Below are positions 51,345 through 61,261 of a stretch of DNA of 64,000 nt, piece after piece. The stretch is from Crocinitomicaceae bacterium. GTDB taxonomy: Bacteria; Bacteroidota; Bacteroidia; Flavobacteriales_D; Crocinitomicaceae. A program made the position numbers and the translations under genes. The stretch spans positions 62,001-126,000 of the forward strand of contig JAMLHA010000004.1 of assembly GCA_023957475.1 (NCBI GenBank). Direction: 5' to 3'. The notes below the pieces were generated by a model, which made no database searches, was not told the DNA's origin, and worked only from the letters and a program-made list of their open reading frames with translations. Position 1 is the first letter of the stretch. Each line of letters begins with the position of its first letter.

Positions 51345-52571
51345 GTGAAAAACAACAAGAAAAAGATTTTCAATGACCCTGTATATGGGTTTATCTCCAT
51401 ACCTAATGAGTTTATTTTTGATTTAATCGAGCATCCATACATGCAGCGTTTACGCCGTATTCGTCAGCTTGGTTTAACTCATTTGGTATATCCTGGAGCA
51501 TTGCATACACGTTTTCACCATGTTTTAGGTGCTATGCACTTGATGAATTTAGCCATTCAAGTTATCCGTAGAAAGGGGTATGAAATTACCATTGAAGAAG
51601 AGCAAGCTGTGTTGGCTGCCATATTACTTCATGATATTGGACACGGTCCATACAGTCACGCTTTGGAATACGATATTGTAAACGGTGTGAGTCACGAAGC
51701 CATCTCTGATTATTTTATGAAACGTTTGGAAAATCAATTTGGCGAAAAATTACACCTTGCACGAGAAATTTTTACCAATACCTATAAAAAACCATTCTTG
51801 TATCAATTGGTTTCAAGTCAGTTGGATATGGACAGAATGGATTACCTCAACAGAGATAGTTTTTACACAGGCGTTAGCGAAGGCGTTATTGGTAGCGATC
51901 GCATCATTGAAATGCTGAACGTGCACAATGGCAACTTGGTACTCGAAGAAAAAGGTATTTATTCGATTGAAAAATTTATTTCTGCCAGAAGATTGATGTA
52001 CTGGCAAGTCTATCTGCACAAGACGGTTGTTTCTGCCGAACATTTGCTGATCAACACGTTAAAACGAGCAAAAGATTTATCCATTTCAGGAAAGGAGTTA
52101 TTTGCTTCTCCTGCATTGGCTTTCTTTTTGAAAAATAACATCACGCAACACGATTTTGAAACCAACCCAAAAGTATTGGACACATTTGCTTTACTCGATG
52201 ATTACGATATCATGGGAGCTATCAAAGTGTGGCAATTGAGTGACGATAAAATTTTAGCCGATTTGGCACAACGCATTTTAAATCGAAAATTGTTTAAAGT
52301 TCAAATAGCTAAAGAACCTTTTTCGGAAGATGAAATCAACAAAAAGAAAGAAGAAGTAGTACAAAAAATGGGAATTAGCTTAGCTGAGACCAATTATTTC
52401 GTTCACGCTTCTAACTTAGTAAACAATGCTTATAGTCAAGAAAAACAAACAATTAACTTGTTATTGAAAAATGGCACCATCGTTGATATCGCCGAGGCAA
52501 GTGATAATTTGAATATTTCTGCACTATCAAGACCCGTTGAAAAATATATATTTTGTTACCCTAGACTTTAA
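51345..52571 (+). CDS. HD-domain phosphohydrolase
   Basis: A 408-residue protein starting with GTG. It begins with KKIFNDPVYGFISIPNEFIFDLIEHPYMQRLRRIRQLG, typical of the dNTPase-like YdhJ/SAMHD1-type HD family. Metal-binding motifs: H in RFHHVLGAMHL, HD in ILLHDIGHGPYSHALE and D in LDMDRMDYLNRDSFYTGV. Likely a dGTP triphosphohydrolase-like or other nucleotide hydrolase; exact substrate unknown. It has its own promoter and is followed 8 bases later by the thioredoxin-like gene. Confidence 0.9.
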   Translation: MKNNKKKIFNDPVYGFISIPNEFIFDLIEHPYMQRLRRIRQLGLTHLVYPGALHTRFHHVLGAMHLMNLAIQVIRRKGYEITIEEEQAVLAAILLHDIGHGPYSHALEYDIVNGVSHEAISDYFMKRLENQFGEKLHLAREIFTNTYKKPFLYQLVSSQLDMDRMDYLNRDSFYTGVSEGVIGSDRIIEMLNVHNGNLVLEEKGIYSIEKFISARRLMYWQVYLHKTVVSAEHLLINTLKRAKDLSISGKELFASPALAFFLKNNITQHDFETNPKVLDTFALLDDYDIMGAIKVWQLSDDKILADLAQRILNRKLFKVQIAKEPFSEDEINKKKEEVVQKMGISLAETNYFVHASNLVNNAYSQEKQTINLLLKNGTIVDIAEASDNLNISALSRPVEKYIFCYPRL

Positions 52572-52579
52572 TTTGAACC

Positions 52580-53170
52580 ATGGAAAATTATTTCATTAAA
52601 CTTGGATTATCATTTACTTGGAGCAAAGCGCTTCCATATATTTTTTTAATCATCATCGGAATAGGATTAGGACTCCTTTTATTTAAAAAGTTAAAATCAA
52701 CACTTGGCAAGATTTTTGCACTCTTATTTATGGTTGTGCCTTTTGTTGTTTATTTTATCGTTCATCCAATTTATGAGGGAGATTTTACCAATGAAGCGAG
52801 AACTATTCAACCAACAGAGGCTACAAGTGAATTAAACGGACACAAATTAGTTGTCATATCGTTACCGGGCTGCAAATACTGCAAGCAATCCATTGAATTT
52901 TTCAAAGAAATTAAAAAAATTCGTCAAGATATTGTTGTCGAATACACTGTTGTGTCTGAAGACGAGCGAAATTTGGACTTTTACAACGAAGCCATGCAAG
53001 GTGAATTTCCACTTTACCTCGCTACCAATGTAGAAGCTTTAAACAAAATAGCCGAAGGTAGGTATCCAACTTTTGTATTGATCAATGATTCTAAACCATA
53101 TCGAGTGTGGAACAACAACACTTTTGGTGTAATGGCCATTGATGAAGTCGTGAATAGTTTTAAGAAGTGA
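52580..53170 (+). CDS. Membrane-bound thioredoxin-like protein
   Basis: A 196-residue protein with two N-terminal membrane helices (ALPYIFLIIIGIGLGLLLF and IFALLFMVVPFVVYFIV), then an extracytoplasmic thioredoxin-fold domain with the redox site LPGCKYCKQSIEFF (CKYC) and RYPTFVLINDSKPYRVW carrying the cis-Pro. Likely involved in periplasmic thiol redox. Spaced 8 bases after the HD gene, so co-transcribed. Confidence 0.82.
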   Translation: MENYFIKLGLSFTWSKALPYIFLIIIGIGLGLLLFKKLKSTLGKIFALLFMVVPFVVYFIVHPIYEGDFTNEARTIQPTEATSELNGHKLVVISLPGCKYCKQSIEFFKEIKKIRQDIVVEYTVVSEDERNLDFYNEAMQGEFPLYLATNVEALNKIAEGRYPTFVLINDSKPYRVWNNNTFGVMAIDEVVNSFKK

Positions 53171-53177
53171 TTATTTT

Positions 53178-53633
53178 TTAATTCTGACTTAAAACACTAT
53201 GTATCTTACTTTTAATTTCATCTAAATGATTAACATCAATTGATTCAAGAAAAACACAGTCATTATTATTTAGTATTAAAATTGTTCCGTTAGAACGAAT
53301 CAATCCATAACTAGCTAAATCCTTGTATTTAAAAACAACATGGTTATCAATTTCTTCATTTAAAGGATTCCTATCTTCTGTAACTACAAATAATTTGTTT
53401 AAATTATTCCATTCATTAGAAGTAACAAATGCTGTAATTTTATCCTCACAAGGTTGACAAGATGATTGATTTAAAATAAATATTAAATGTTTTCCAAATT
53501 TTAGTTCTCTTTTTTTTTCTAATACTTGAGTTATAAAAAATTTTTCACCTTTTGATAATTCAAGTGAATTAATTGATGATTTGCAGGAGAAAACAACTAT
53601 TAATAAAAATGGTATAAATATTGTTTTTATCAT
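53178..53633 (-). CDS. Exported thioredoxin-like lipoprotein, function unknown
   Basis: A 151-residue lipoprotein (signal TIFIPFLLIVVFSCKSS, lipobox Cys). A CxxC pair occurs in LNQSSCQPCEDKIT near residue 56, resembling a thioredoxin-type active site preceded by KHLIFIL. The C-terminal half (YGLIRSNGTILILNNNDCVF) fits such a fold. It begins 3 bases after the neighbouring lipoprotein gene stops, forming an operon. Confidence 0.65.
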   Translation of the reverse strand: MIKTIFIPFLLIVVFSCKSSINSLELSKGEKFFITQVLEKKRELKFGKHLIFILNQSSCQPCEDKITAFVTSNEWNNLNKLFVVTEDRNPLNEEIDNHVVFKYKDLASYGLIRSNGTILILNNNDCVFLESIDVNHLDEIKSKIHSVLSQN

Positions 53634-53636
53634 TTT

Positions 53637-54806
53637 CTACTTTTTTAGATGACTAATTTTTAAAAATTTAAAATCAATTTTATCTTTAGAAACTTCACCA
53701 AGATCTGGTAACGAAATTAACACTCCATTTTCAGTTGGATATAATTTCAAGATTTGAAGTTTATGAATAGGAAGTAAAACCTCATCTATCAATTCAAATT
53801 TACTATTCAAGACCATTAACATACATTTTTTATCAAATTCTGTATTTAACAATCCTTTTTCATTCAATTCATCCATTTTGGGATGAAAAATACGGTAATA
53901 ATAGTTTGTAAAAGGATTATAAAACAATGACTCATAATAAGGTGAAAGCAACCAATGTTTCATTTTTACATCATTAATATTTTTATTGTCTTCTGGATAT
54001 ACAATTTTTTCGATTGGCTCAGTGTCATATTTACTTTTAACCGTATAAAATTGAGATTGGTTGTTAAGGGTATTAATAACTTCAATCGTTCCACTTATTG
54101 AATTACAAGTAATTATAGAATCTCCAATATATAAATCATAAAAATCACTGATTAAACCATATTCTCTATATTCTGAAAAATAAGGTGTTTTCCCATAAAA
54201 GTCAATTTCCTTGGATTGAATATTCAATTTTGCAAAAGCGGGATAATTGCTTACATCATTTGAATATTTACCTAATGAATCATCATAATTTTGATTAACT
54301 CTAAAATAAAAATTGTTTTTTGGTATATTGACATGTTGATCCCCTCCTCTTTTATTCCACTCAACAGTTAAGCCTGATTGTTTAAATTTTTCAATATCCA
54401 TTAAATCCAAAGCCAACTCTTTATTTTGAGATTTATCGCAATACAAATAAACTTTATTTGAATTTAAAATAACATAAACATCATTTCCAATAATTCTTGT
54501 ATTTACCTCTTTACAATCTGGGTTAAATTGGTTTAAAATCAATACAGAATCATTTAAATGGTTAATAATTTTTATAGTGTTATCACTGCAAAAATTATAA
54601 ACAACGTAATTTGTTTTAAAATCAGTTAAAACATCTATTCCACCTGTATATTGTTTCGTGAAATCCGAATGATACACTTTTGATATAGTATCAAATTCAT
54701 AATTAAATTTAGAAAATTGTCTAGTTTCAACATCTTTTAATGAAGAGCAACTCGAAAAAAAGAAAAAAAGTAAATAATAAATTAAAAAGTATTTTAGAAT
54801 CTTCAT
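53637..54806 (-). CDS. DUF4221-like lipoprotein, probable beta-propeller
   Basis: A 389-residue lipoprotein (signal YYLLFFFFSSCSSLKD). The mature protein alternates short beta strands and turns in a repeated way (NTRIIGNDVYVILNSNKVYLY, ISGTIEVINTLNNQ, LMVLNSKFELIDEVLLP), like six-bladed propeller families including DUF4221, which is a tentative match. Very low GC composition and Asn-rich. Upstream of the Cys-containing lipoprotein in one operon; function unknown. Confidence 0.6.
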   Translation of the reverse strand: MKILKYFLIYYLLFFFFSSCSSLKDVETRQFSKFNYEFDTISKVYHSDFTKQYTGGIDVLTDFKTNYVVYNFCSDNTIKIINHLNDSVLILNQFNPDCKEVNTRIIGNDVYVILNSNKVYLYCDKSQNKELALDLMDIEKFKQSGLTVEWNKRGGDQHVNIPKNNFYFRVNQNYDDSLGKYSNDVSNYPAFAKLNIQSKEIDFYGKTPYFSEYREYGLISDFYDLYIGDSIITCNSISGTIEVINTLNNQSQFYTVKSKYDTEPIEKIVYPEDNKNINDVKMKHWLLSPYYESLFYNPFTNYYYRIFHPKMDELNEKGLLNTEFDKKCMLMVLNSKFELIDEVLLPIHKLQILKLYPTENGVLISLPDLGEVSKDKIDFKFLKISHLKK

Positions 54807-54913
54807 GTTTATGAATTATAGAAATAGGGCTGTCTATTATTAAAACAACCCTAAATACTTAGCAAATATATTTTAATTTATTCTATATTCTTTTGAAGAA
54901 TAGAAACTTTTTC

Positions 54914-56716
54914 CTACTTCAATTGCAAATCCATCACAAATGGCATACGCATTTGAATACCAAACATACCTTCTAACTTGGTTAGCTTTTGGTATTGGTT
55001 AACTAATTCAGTTGGAATTGCTGCTCTTGTTGATACAGTTGAATTTTTAGATTTTTCATCCAATTGCTCCAAAATAGTTTCAAACATATCTTCTTTTACC
55101 AATGGATAATACAACACTTTTGGTTCTTTGATGCCCGCTGTTTTGGCAGCATAAGCAATTGCATCTTTTAAACCTCCTAATTCATCTACCAAACCAATTT
55201 TAACAGCATCAGAACCTGTCCACACACGTCCACGAGCAATAACATTAGCTTGTTCCACTGTCATGTTTCTACCTTCTGCTACTCGCTCCAAGAAATCTTG
55301 GTAAATTTCATCCACTTCTTCTTGTACATTGCTCAATTCTTCTGGAGTCATTTTTCTATTCAAGGTAAATCCTGCATGCTGGTTTGTTCTCACATAATCG
55401 TAAGAGAATCCCAATTTATCTTGCATGAAATTACCAAAATAAGGGATCATTCCAAACACACCAATTGAACCTGTAACAGTTGTTGGCTCTGCAAAAATAC
55501 GTGATGCAGCTGTAGAAATGTAATAACCACCAGAAGCAGCAACATCACCCATAGATACAATTACTTTCTTTTCTTTATTGGTTAATTTCACTTCGCGCCA
55601 TATTTCATCACTTGCCAAAGCACTACCTCCTGGAGAGTTAACGCGCAACACCACCGTTTTGATTGATTTATTAGCTCTTGCATCTTTTAACAATTGGCAC
55701 ACTTCTTTGGAAGTTAAACCGTCGCCTTCCACAGAGATATCACCAGCTGCGATAATTACTGCAACATTTGGTTGATTGTCTTTCATCAACATTTGGTCTC
55801 TCTTAAACGATGTTTTAGCATATTTTTCAAATTCAACCAATTTCAATGTCTGATCACTTGATAATTTCAATTTCTTTTTAATGATATCTAGTACCTCATC
55901 TCTGTATTTTGAACCATCAATCAATTTGTATTGAACAGCATCTTTAATGCGACGAATCAACATGTTTTCAGCATAGACATTCATATCATTTGCGGTAACT
56001 TTTCTATCTTTTGCAATATCGTTTCGCATTTCTGTCCAGATATTATTCAAATACGTTTCCATTTGCAAGCGACTTGAATCACTCATCTTATCTAAGAAAA
56101 ATGGTTCAACAGCACTTTTAAAATCATTGTTTTTTCCACGTATAATTTGTACATCAATACCCAATTTGTCCAACGTATTTTTATAGAATGTCAACTCACC
56201 TCCCAATCCTAAAAACTCCATGGTAGAAGTTGGAAAACCATACAATTCATTGGCAGCAGATGAAATGTAATACTTACCCAATCCAACCAATTCACCAGCA
56301 GTATAGGCTACAACAAATTTTCCACTTTTTTCAAAATCATTGATGGCATTTCTAATTTCTTTAGCGGTTGTATAACCACATGAAAGGCTTCCCAATTCAA
56401 GAAACACACCTTTAATGGCATTGTCAGTCTTTGCTTTTTCCAATCCATATAGTAAATCAGATAAACCTAAGTTCGTTTTTAATTTAAGTGAAAAATAATC
56501 TACATCTGATTTTGTTTTTTCACCAATTACCCCATCTAATTTGATATGCAAAACAGAATTGGGCAACACTTTTACAGATGAAGGTTTTGGAGTTACTGCA
56601 CTTGCAATTCCACCAACAACCATTAAAAACAACAATCCGCCAATAATGGAACCAACTAAAACGGCTACAAAACTTGGCCAAAATACTTTTCCGAAACTTA
56701 TTTTTTTACCTTTCAT
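54914..56716 (-). CDS. sppA: Signal peptide peptidase SppA, 67-kDa type
   Basis: A 600-residue membrane serine protease that degrades leftover signal peptides. N-terminal membrane helix (VFWPSFVAVLVGSIIGGLLFLMV), then two S49 peptidase halves. The first half provides the catalytic Lys in LVGLGKYYISSAANELYG. The second has RVNSPGGSALASDEIWREV and the catalytic Ser in SMGDVAASGGYYIS, followed by TTVTGSIGVFG. Both residues are present and the length matches the duplicated long form. Confidence 0.93.
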   Translation of the reverse strand: MKGKKISFGKVFWPSFVAVLVGSIIGGLLFLMVVGGIASAVTPKPSSVKVLPNSVLHIKLDGVIGEKTKSDVDYFSLKLKTNLGLSDLLYGLEKAKTDNAIKGVFLELGSLSCGYTTAKEIRNAINDFEKSGKFVVAYTAGELVGLGKYYISSAANELYGFPTSTMEFLGLGGELTFYKNTLDKLGIDVQIIRGKNNDFKSAVEPFFLDKMSDSSRLQMETYLNNIWTEMRNDIAKDRKVTANDMNVYAENMLIRRIKDAVQYKLIDGSKYRDEVLDIIKKKLKLSSDQTLKLVEFEKYAKTSFKRDQMLMKDNQPNVAVIIAAGDISVEGDGLTSKEVCQLLKDARANKSIKTVVLRVNSPGGSALASDEIWREVKLTNKEKKVIVSMGDVAASGGYYISTAASRIFAEPTTVTGSIGVFGMIPYFGNFMQDKLGFSYDYVRTNQHAGFTLNRKMTPEELSNVQEEVDEIYQDFLERVAEGRNMTVEQANVIARGRVWTGSDAVKIGLVDELGGLKDAIAYAAKTAGIKEPKVLYYPLVKEDMFETILEQLDEKSKNSTVSTRAAIPTELVNQYQKLTKLEGMFGIQMRMPFVMDLQLK

Positions 56717-56745
56717 AGATACAATTTTTCAATTTTATTCAATTA

Positions 56746-56753
56746 CAAAAGTA
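56746..56753 (-). promoter_or_regulatory. -7 element of sppA
   Basis: On the minus strand TACTTTTG fits TAnnTTTG and lies 29 bases before the sppA start. Confidence 0.5.
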
Positions 56754-56859
56754 AAATCGAAACAATCAATTTAGCTAGAGAATTTTATGAATGGTTATTT
56801 CTTTAGTTTGAATGGTTATTTGAAATGATTACAAGATAGTTGAAGTAGCAATTTGTTAC

Positions 56860-56867
56860 TATCTTTG
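56860..56867 (+). promoter_or_regulatory. -7 element of the SpoU methyltransferase gene
   Basis: TATCTTTG fits TAnnTTTG and ends 5 bases before the ATG at 56873, so transcription may start at or very near the start codon (leaderless message). Confidence 0.55.
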
Positions 56868-56872
56868 CTACA

Positions 56873-57355
56873 ATGAAAACCAATAATGAAGTTGGCTACT
56901 ATGCCATAGGAATTTATCGCGGAAAAACTGCTCACAACATAGGCACACTATGGCGAAGTGCTTACATTCTTGGTGCTCAATATATTTTTACAGTAGAAAC
57001 ACGTTATAAAAAACAAGCATCGGATGTAGTGCGATCTTGGTCACGCATTCCCTTGTTTCACTACGATACATTTGATGATTTACTGAACAACATTCCTTAC
57101 GATTGTCGATTGGTTGGTGTTGAATTAACCGACGATGCAGAATGGTTGCACGAATTCAATCACCCCAAAAGAGCTATTTACTTACTTGGGTCGGAAGATT
57201 GTGGTTTGCCCGATTATATCAAAGAAAAATGCCATTTTTTGATAAAATTACCTGGAAATTCATCATTAAATGTAGGTGTTACAGGCAGTATCGTTCTACA
57301 CGACCGCGTTACAAAATTACCAGCATTATTACCTCCCAATCACAAAGAACTATAA
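56873..57355 (+). CDS. SpoU/TrmH-family RNA 2'-O-methyltransferase
   Basis: A 160-residue SPOUT-fold enzyme. Motif 1 HNIGTLWRSAYILGAQYIFTV, motif 2 IYLLGSEDCGLPDYIKEKC, motif 3 IKLPGNSSLNVGVTGSIVLHD, with knotted C-terminal topology. It lacks extra domains, as in compact TrmL-like members. It probably methylates tRNA ribose. The following receptor gene starts 5 bases after the stop, although an independent function is likely. Confidence 0.9.
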   Translation: MKTNNEVGYYAIGIYRGKTAHNIGTLWRSAYILGAQYIFTVETRYKKQASDVVRSWSRIPLFHYDTFDDLLNNIPYDCRLVGVELTDDAEWLHEFNHPKRAIYLLGSEDCGLPDYIKEKCHFLIKLPGNSSLNVGVTGSIVLHDRVTKLPALLPPNHKEL

Positions 57356-57359
57356 TTTT

Positions 57360-59687
57360 ATGAGCAATAGACTAATTCTTTTAATCGTTTTCTTTTTGTC
57401 GAGTTTAACACTATTAGCACAAAAATTCACCGTAAGTGGCAACATAAAAGACGGTGAAAATGGAGAAGATCTTTTTGATGCGACTGTGTTGGTTAAAGAA
57501 CTGAGTAACACGGGTTCAAAATCAAACACTTATGGTTTTTACTCCCTAACTTTGCCAGCTGGAACATACACATTGATTTACAGAGCAACAGGATATGAAC
57601 AAAAAGAAATAACTGTTGATCTACAAGAAAACAAGCACATTTCTATTGAATTAGTGGTAAAAAAGGATGTCAAAGAATTGGCAGAAGTGGAAGTTACTGC
57701 TGTAAAAGAAAATGACAACATTACAAAGTCAGGGATGGCTGTAACAACGCTTTCACCCAAAGATATTGAAACAATTCCAGTATTGTTTGGAGAAAAAGAT
57801 ATTGTAAAAACCTTGCAACTTACTCCAGGAGTTAAATCAGCTGGAGATGGCAATGCTGGATTTTATGTAAGAGGTGGTGGTGCCGATCAGAACTTAGTTT
57901 TACTGGACGAAGCTCCTGTTTACAACGCTTCGCACTTATTGGGTTTCTTTTCTGTGTTCAACTCTGATGCGATAAAAGATGTTTCATTATACAAATCGGG
58001 TATTCCAGCCGAATTTGGTGGTCGTGCTTCATCGGTTTTAGACGTCAAAATGCGAGAAGGAAATTACAAACGCTACAATGTTTCGGGTGGTATTGGATTG
58101 ATAGCCTCTCGGTTAACAGTTGAAGGCCCGATTGTAAAAGACAAAGGCTCTTTTATTGTTTCTGGTCGAAGAACATACATGGATTTGTTCTTAAAAGCAT
58201 CCAAAAAGCCCGAATTAAAAAACACCAAATTGTATTTTTACGATTTAAACTTAAAAGCCAACTATCAAGTATCAAAAAAGGATAGAATCTATTTATCTGG
58301 GTATTTTGGAAGAGACAATTTTTCTTTCAATGATTTATTTGGTTTTAAATGGGGAAATGGAACAGGAACTTTTCGTTGGAATAGAATTGTCGGTAAAAAA
58401 ATGTTTTCAAACACATCTTTTGTATTTAGCAATTTCAACTATTCATTTGACATATCTTCAGGAGGAAATAAATTGGGAGTTGGCGCATCAATTCAGGATT
58501 TAAACTTAAAACAAGATTTTGATTACTACGTAAATAATAGCAATGCTTTAAAATTTGGTTTCAATGTAATTTACCATACGTTTAAACCAGGTGAATTAAA
58601 ATCAACCATTCCAGCCATAAATAATTTTAAAATTGACGATCAATATGCGTTGGAATTTGGTGTGTATGCGCAAAACGACCAAAAAATTGGCAACTGGTTA
58701 TCTATCATGTACGGTATTCGCTATTCTGGATTTGATTACATGGGAAAGGGAACCGCTTATGAATACGATGAAAAAGGAACAAAATTGAGCGAACAGCAAT
58801 ACGGCAGTTTTAAAACCATCAAATACCATCATTTCATTGAGCCACGTTTATCATTGAGTTTTATTCTTTCCGAAAAAAATTCATTAAAAATTGCTTACAA
58901 CAGAAACAGCCAGTATTTGCATCAACTTTCCAATTCTTCATCAAGTAGCCCAACAGATATTTGGGTACCCAGTACCAACAATGTGAAACCACAAATTGCC
59001 GATCAAGTTGCGATGGGTTATTACCGTAATTTCTTTGACAATATGTTGGTGTTAACTACAGAAATTTATTACAAACATTTAGGAAATCAAATCGACTACC
59101 GCAACGGAGCCAGTTTGTTTCTGAACAACGAAATTGAAGGGGGGTTGGTTTATGGTAAAGGACAAACATTCGGTTTGGAAATTCAATTGGAAAAGAAAAA
59201 AGGGAAGTTTACCGGTTGGATTAGCTATACATTATCTCGTTCGTTGCGCAAATTTAATGACATCAATATGGGCAAACAGTTTCCTGCACGACAAGATAGA
59301 ATACACGATTTAGCAGTAGTTGCCATGTATCGAGCAAGTCAGAAGATAGCACTTTCGGGCACATTTGTATTCTATACAGGTGACGCAGTTACTTTTCCAT
59401 CTGGTAAATATGAAATTAACGGAGCAGTAATACCTTATTACACTGAAAGAAACGGCTATCGAATGCCGAACTACCACCGTTTGGATTTGGGGCTAACTGT
59501 TTACTTCAAAGACCGTCCGAAATTTGAGCACAACCTCAATGTTTCCATTTACAATGTTTATGCACAGAGAAATGCATTTATGATAAGTTTTGAAGAGGAT
59601 GAAGACAATCCAGGAAAAACAAAGGCTATTAAAACGTCCTTGTTCCGTTTGGTTCCATCCATTACCTATAACTTTAAAATTAAATAA
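57360..59687 (+). CDS. TonB-dependent receptor with carboxypeptidase-like N-terminal domain
   Basis: A 775-residue receptor from ATG 57360; the frame is open further upstream but would overlap the methyltransferase gene and lose the signal peptide (RLILLIVFFLSSLTLLAQ). N-terminal CarboxypepD_reg-like domain (FTVSGNIKDGENGEDLFDA, NTYGFYSLTLPAGTYTLIY), plug (LTPGVKSAGDGNAGFYVRGG, NLVLLDEAPVYNASHLLGFFS, AEFGGRASSVLDVKM), then a barrel of aromatic strands. Its partner gene for a DUF4249 lipoprotein follows after 2 bases. The pair is a common Bacteroidota import module; substrate unknown. Confidence 0.92.
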   Translation: MSNRLILLIVFFLSSLTLLAQKFTVSGNIKDGENGEDLFDATVLVKELSNTGSKSNTYGFYSLTLPAGTYTLIYRATGYEQKEITVDLQENKHISIELVVKKDVKELAEVEVTAVKENDNITKSGMAVTTLSPKDIETIPVLFGEKDIVKTLQLTPGVKSAGDGNAGFYVRGGGADQNLVLLDEAPVYNASHLLGFFSVFNSDAIKDVSLYKSGIPAEFGGRASSVLDVKMREGNYKRYNVSGGIGLIASRLTVEGPIVKDKGSFIVSGRRTYMDLFLKASKKPELKNTKLYFYDLNLKANYQVSKKDRIYLSGYFGRDNFSFNDLFGFKWGNGTGTFRWNRIVGKKMFSNTSFVFSNFNYSFDISSGGNKLGVGASIQDLNLKQDFDYYVNNSNALKFGFNVIYHTFKPGELKSTIPAINNFKIDDQYALEFGVYAQNDQKIGNWLSIMYGIRYSGFDYMGKGTAYEYDEKGTKLSEQQYGSFKTIKYHHFIEPRLSLSFILSEKNSLKIAYNRNSQYLHQLSNSSSSSPTDIWVPSTNNVKPQIADQVAMGYYRNFFDNMLVLTTEIYYKHLGNQIDYRNGASLFLNNEIEGGLVYGKGQTFGLEIQLEKKKGKFTGWISYTLSRSLRKFNDINMGKQFPARQDRIHDLAVVAMYRASQKIALSGTFVFYTGDAVTFPSGKYEINGAVIPYYTERNGYRMPNYHRLDLGLTVYFKDRPKFEHNLNVSIYNVYAQRNAFMISFEEDEDNPGKTKAIKTSLFRLVPSITYNFKIK

Positions 59688-59689
59688 CT

Positions 59690-60475
59690 ATGAAAAATTT
59701 AGTTGTTCTTCCGATAGTAGCTTTATTCGCACTTTTTTCGTGCCAAAAAGAAATAAAAATTAATTTGAATGAAGCAAATCCTAAATTGGTGATTGAAGCC
59801 AATTACATTGCCACAGATAGTCTTGTTACAGTCAGAATATCTTATACTGGAAACTATTTTGATGAATACTCATCCAATTTAGTGAACGATGCAGCGGTTT
59901 TCATTAAAGAAACCAATGGTAGTTACACAACAGTTCCTTCCGTTGGAAATGGTAAGTACGAATTAGCTAATTATGCACCTACGTATGGTGCTACTTACAC
60001 CATTCAAGTGGTAAAAGATGGAATTGCTTACGAATCAAGCTCCCTATTGATGCCAACCATGGATTTTTTACCTGCCGCTTATGAATACCAAGAAGAAACG
60101 TTGTTCTCAGAAGCAGGTTATAGAGTTAAATACAGCTTTCAAGATCCTCCGGGTATTGGTAATTGTTACAAAGTGATTGAAACTTATAGAGACACTACTT
60201 TCAGTAAATTTGGTGAATTTCGCTTTGGAGACGACAGACTTACGGATGGAAATATACACGAATTATCTATTTTTAAATCATTTTTGATTGGTGATACGGT
60301 ATTGATTGAATTGCAAAGTATCAATCAAGCGGTACATAATTATTACGACCAACTTTCTACCAATACCTCTGCATTTACAGCAGCGCAGGGGAATCCAGAT
60401 TATTATTGGACAAATGAAGCGTTGGGTTACTTTTCTGCTTATGGGTATAAAAGACAGCAAGTGGTGATACAATAG
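59690..60475 (+). CDS. DUF4249-family lipoprotein
   Basis: A 261-residue lipoprotein (signal VVLPIVALFALFSCQKEI, lipobox Cys). Family signs: NEANPKLVIEANYIATDSLVTVRIS, AAVFIKETNGSYTTVPSVGNG and YAPTYGATYTIQVVKDG. DUF4249 proteins regularly follow TonB-dependent receptors, as here (2 bases after), and are presumed surface partners in nutrient capture. Length is slightly short for the family. Confidence 0.88.
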   Translation: MKNLVVLPIVALFALFSCQKEIKINLNEANPKLVIEANYIATDSLVTVRISYTGNYFDEYSSNLVNDAAVFIKETNGSYTTVPSVGNGKYELANYAPTYGATYTIQVVKDGIAYESSSLLMPTMDFLPAAYEYQEETLFSEAGYRVKYSFQDPPGIGNCYKVIETYRDTTFSKFGEFRFGDDRLTDGNIHELSIFKSFLIGDTVLIELQSINQAVHNYYDQLSTNTSAFTAAQGNPDYYWTNEALGYFSAYGYKRQQVVIQ

Positions 60476-60517
60476 AACGTAGGTAACACAGATTTGATAG
60501 GCATTTTATAAAATACA

Positions 60518-61006
60518 ATGAAGCAAATAATTTACATAATAACATTGACTTTAGGGCTTAGTAGTTGTAACAATCAAACAACAGAAAAAGCAGCGAACAA
60601 AAATTTGGTTGACGCTTTACAAACTGTTTCAACTGACAAACAGACGCAAGGTATTTATATTAAAGATAAATCACAATACGACCAGACATTTATTGATGGA
60701 CTTGCTGACTATAATGATTTAATTAAACTTATTGACAATTATATCGTAACTGGTAAAGACACTACATATTTTCCTAATGATCTTCTATTAAACAAATCCA
60801 CAATATATACAGCGATTAAAGACAGTAACAAATATGTATTAACAGTTACGAGAACGAATCTGACTAATTTAACTTACAATTTTCAATTCACAGATAGTGA
60901 CAATAAAATCTTAGATACCAAATCAGGGCAAGTGGTTTTAAGTTCATATTTTTTCTTTGGTCCAGAAGGTGAAACCGATTTTGAGGCTAATGACAGTTTT
61001 TTTTAG
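60518..61006 (+). CDS. Lipoprotein of unknown function, apparently frameshifted at a T8 run
   Basis: A 162-residue lipoprotein (signal IIYIITLTLGLSSCNNQ). It is rich in Asp, Thr and Asn, and not recognised. The frame stops at TAG (61004-61006) inside a T8 run at about 60997-61004. If one T is dropped, it reads on as SNEYRMENDKSWLTIQIGID and continues to TAA 61167-61169, adding about 54 residues that look like coding sequence (LTIQIGIDKNYSGKKRAKI). So the intact protein was probably about 216 residues. The preceding DUF4249 gene ends 42 bases upstream. Confidence 0.6.
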   Translation: MKQIIYIITLTLGLSSCNNQTTEKAANKNLVDALQTVSTDKQTQGIYIKDKSQYDQTFIDGLADYNDLIKLIDNYIVTGKDTTYFPNDLLLNKSTIYTAIKDSNKYVLTVTRTNLTNLTYNFQFTDSDNKILDTKSGQVVLSSYFFFGPEGETDFEANDSFF

Positions 61007-61205
61007 TAATGAATATAGAATGGAGAACGACAAATCTTGGCTTACTATACAAATAGGTATAGACAAAAATTATAGTGGAAAAAAAAGGGCGAAAATAATT
61101 TATGGTCTTATTGTTAATTCAAAAAAGAAGGAGCCCATAATGGAAAGTCCAATTTTAAGAATAGAATAAAACACCCTATAACATGAAATATATCAGCGTT
61201 CCATA

Positions 61206-61239
61206 AAAAAGCGACTACCACAATTGATAGTCGCTTTTT
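61206..61239. terminator. Bidirectional intrinsic terminator
   Basis: AAAAAGCGACTA (61206-61217) pairs perfectly with TAGTCGCTTTTT (61228-61239) around a 10-base loop, with T runs on both sides. It lies between the rightward lipoprotein and the leftward TPR gene and can terminate both. Confidence 0.85.
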
Positions 61240-61261
61240 ATATTCCTATTCGAGTTTTATT

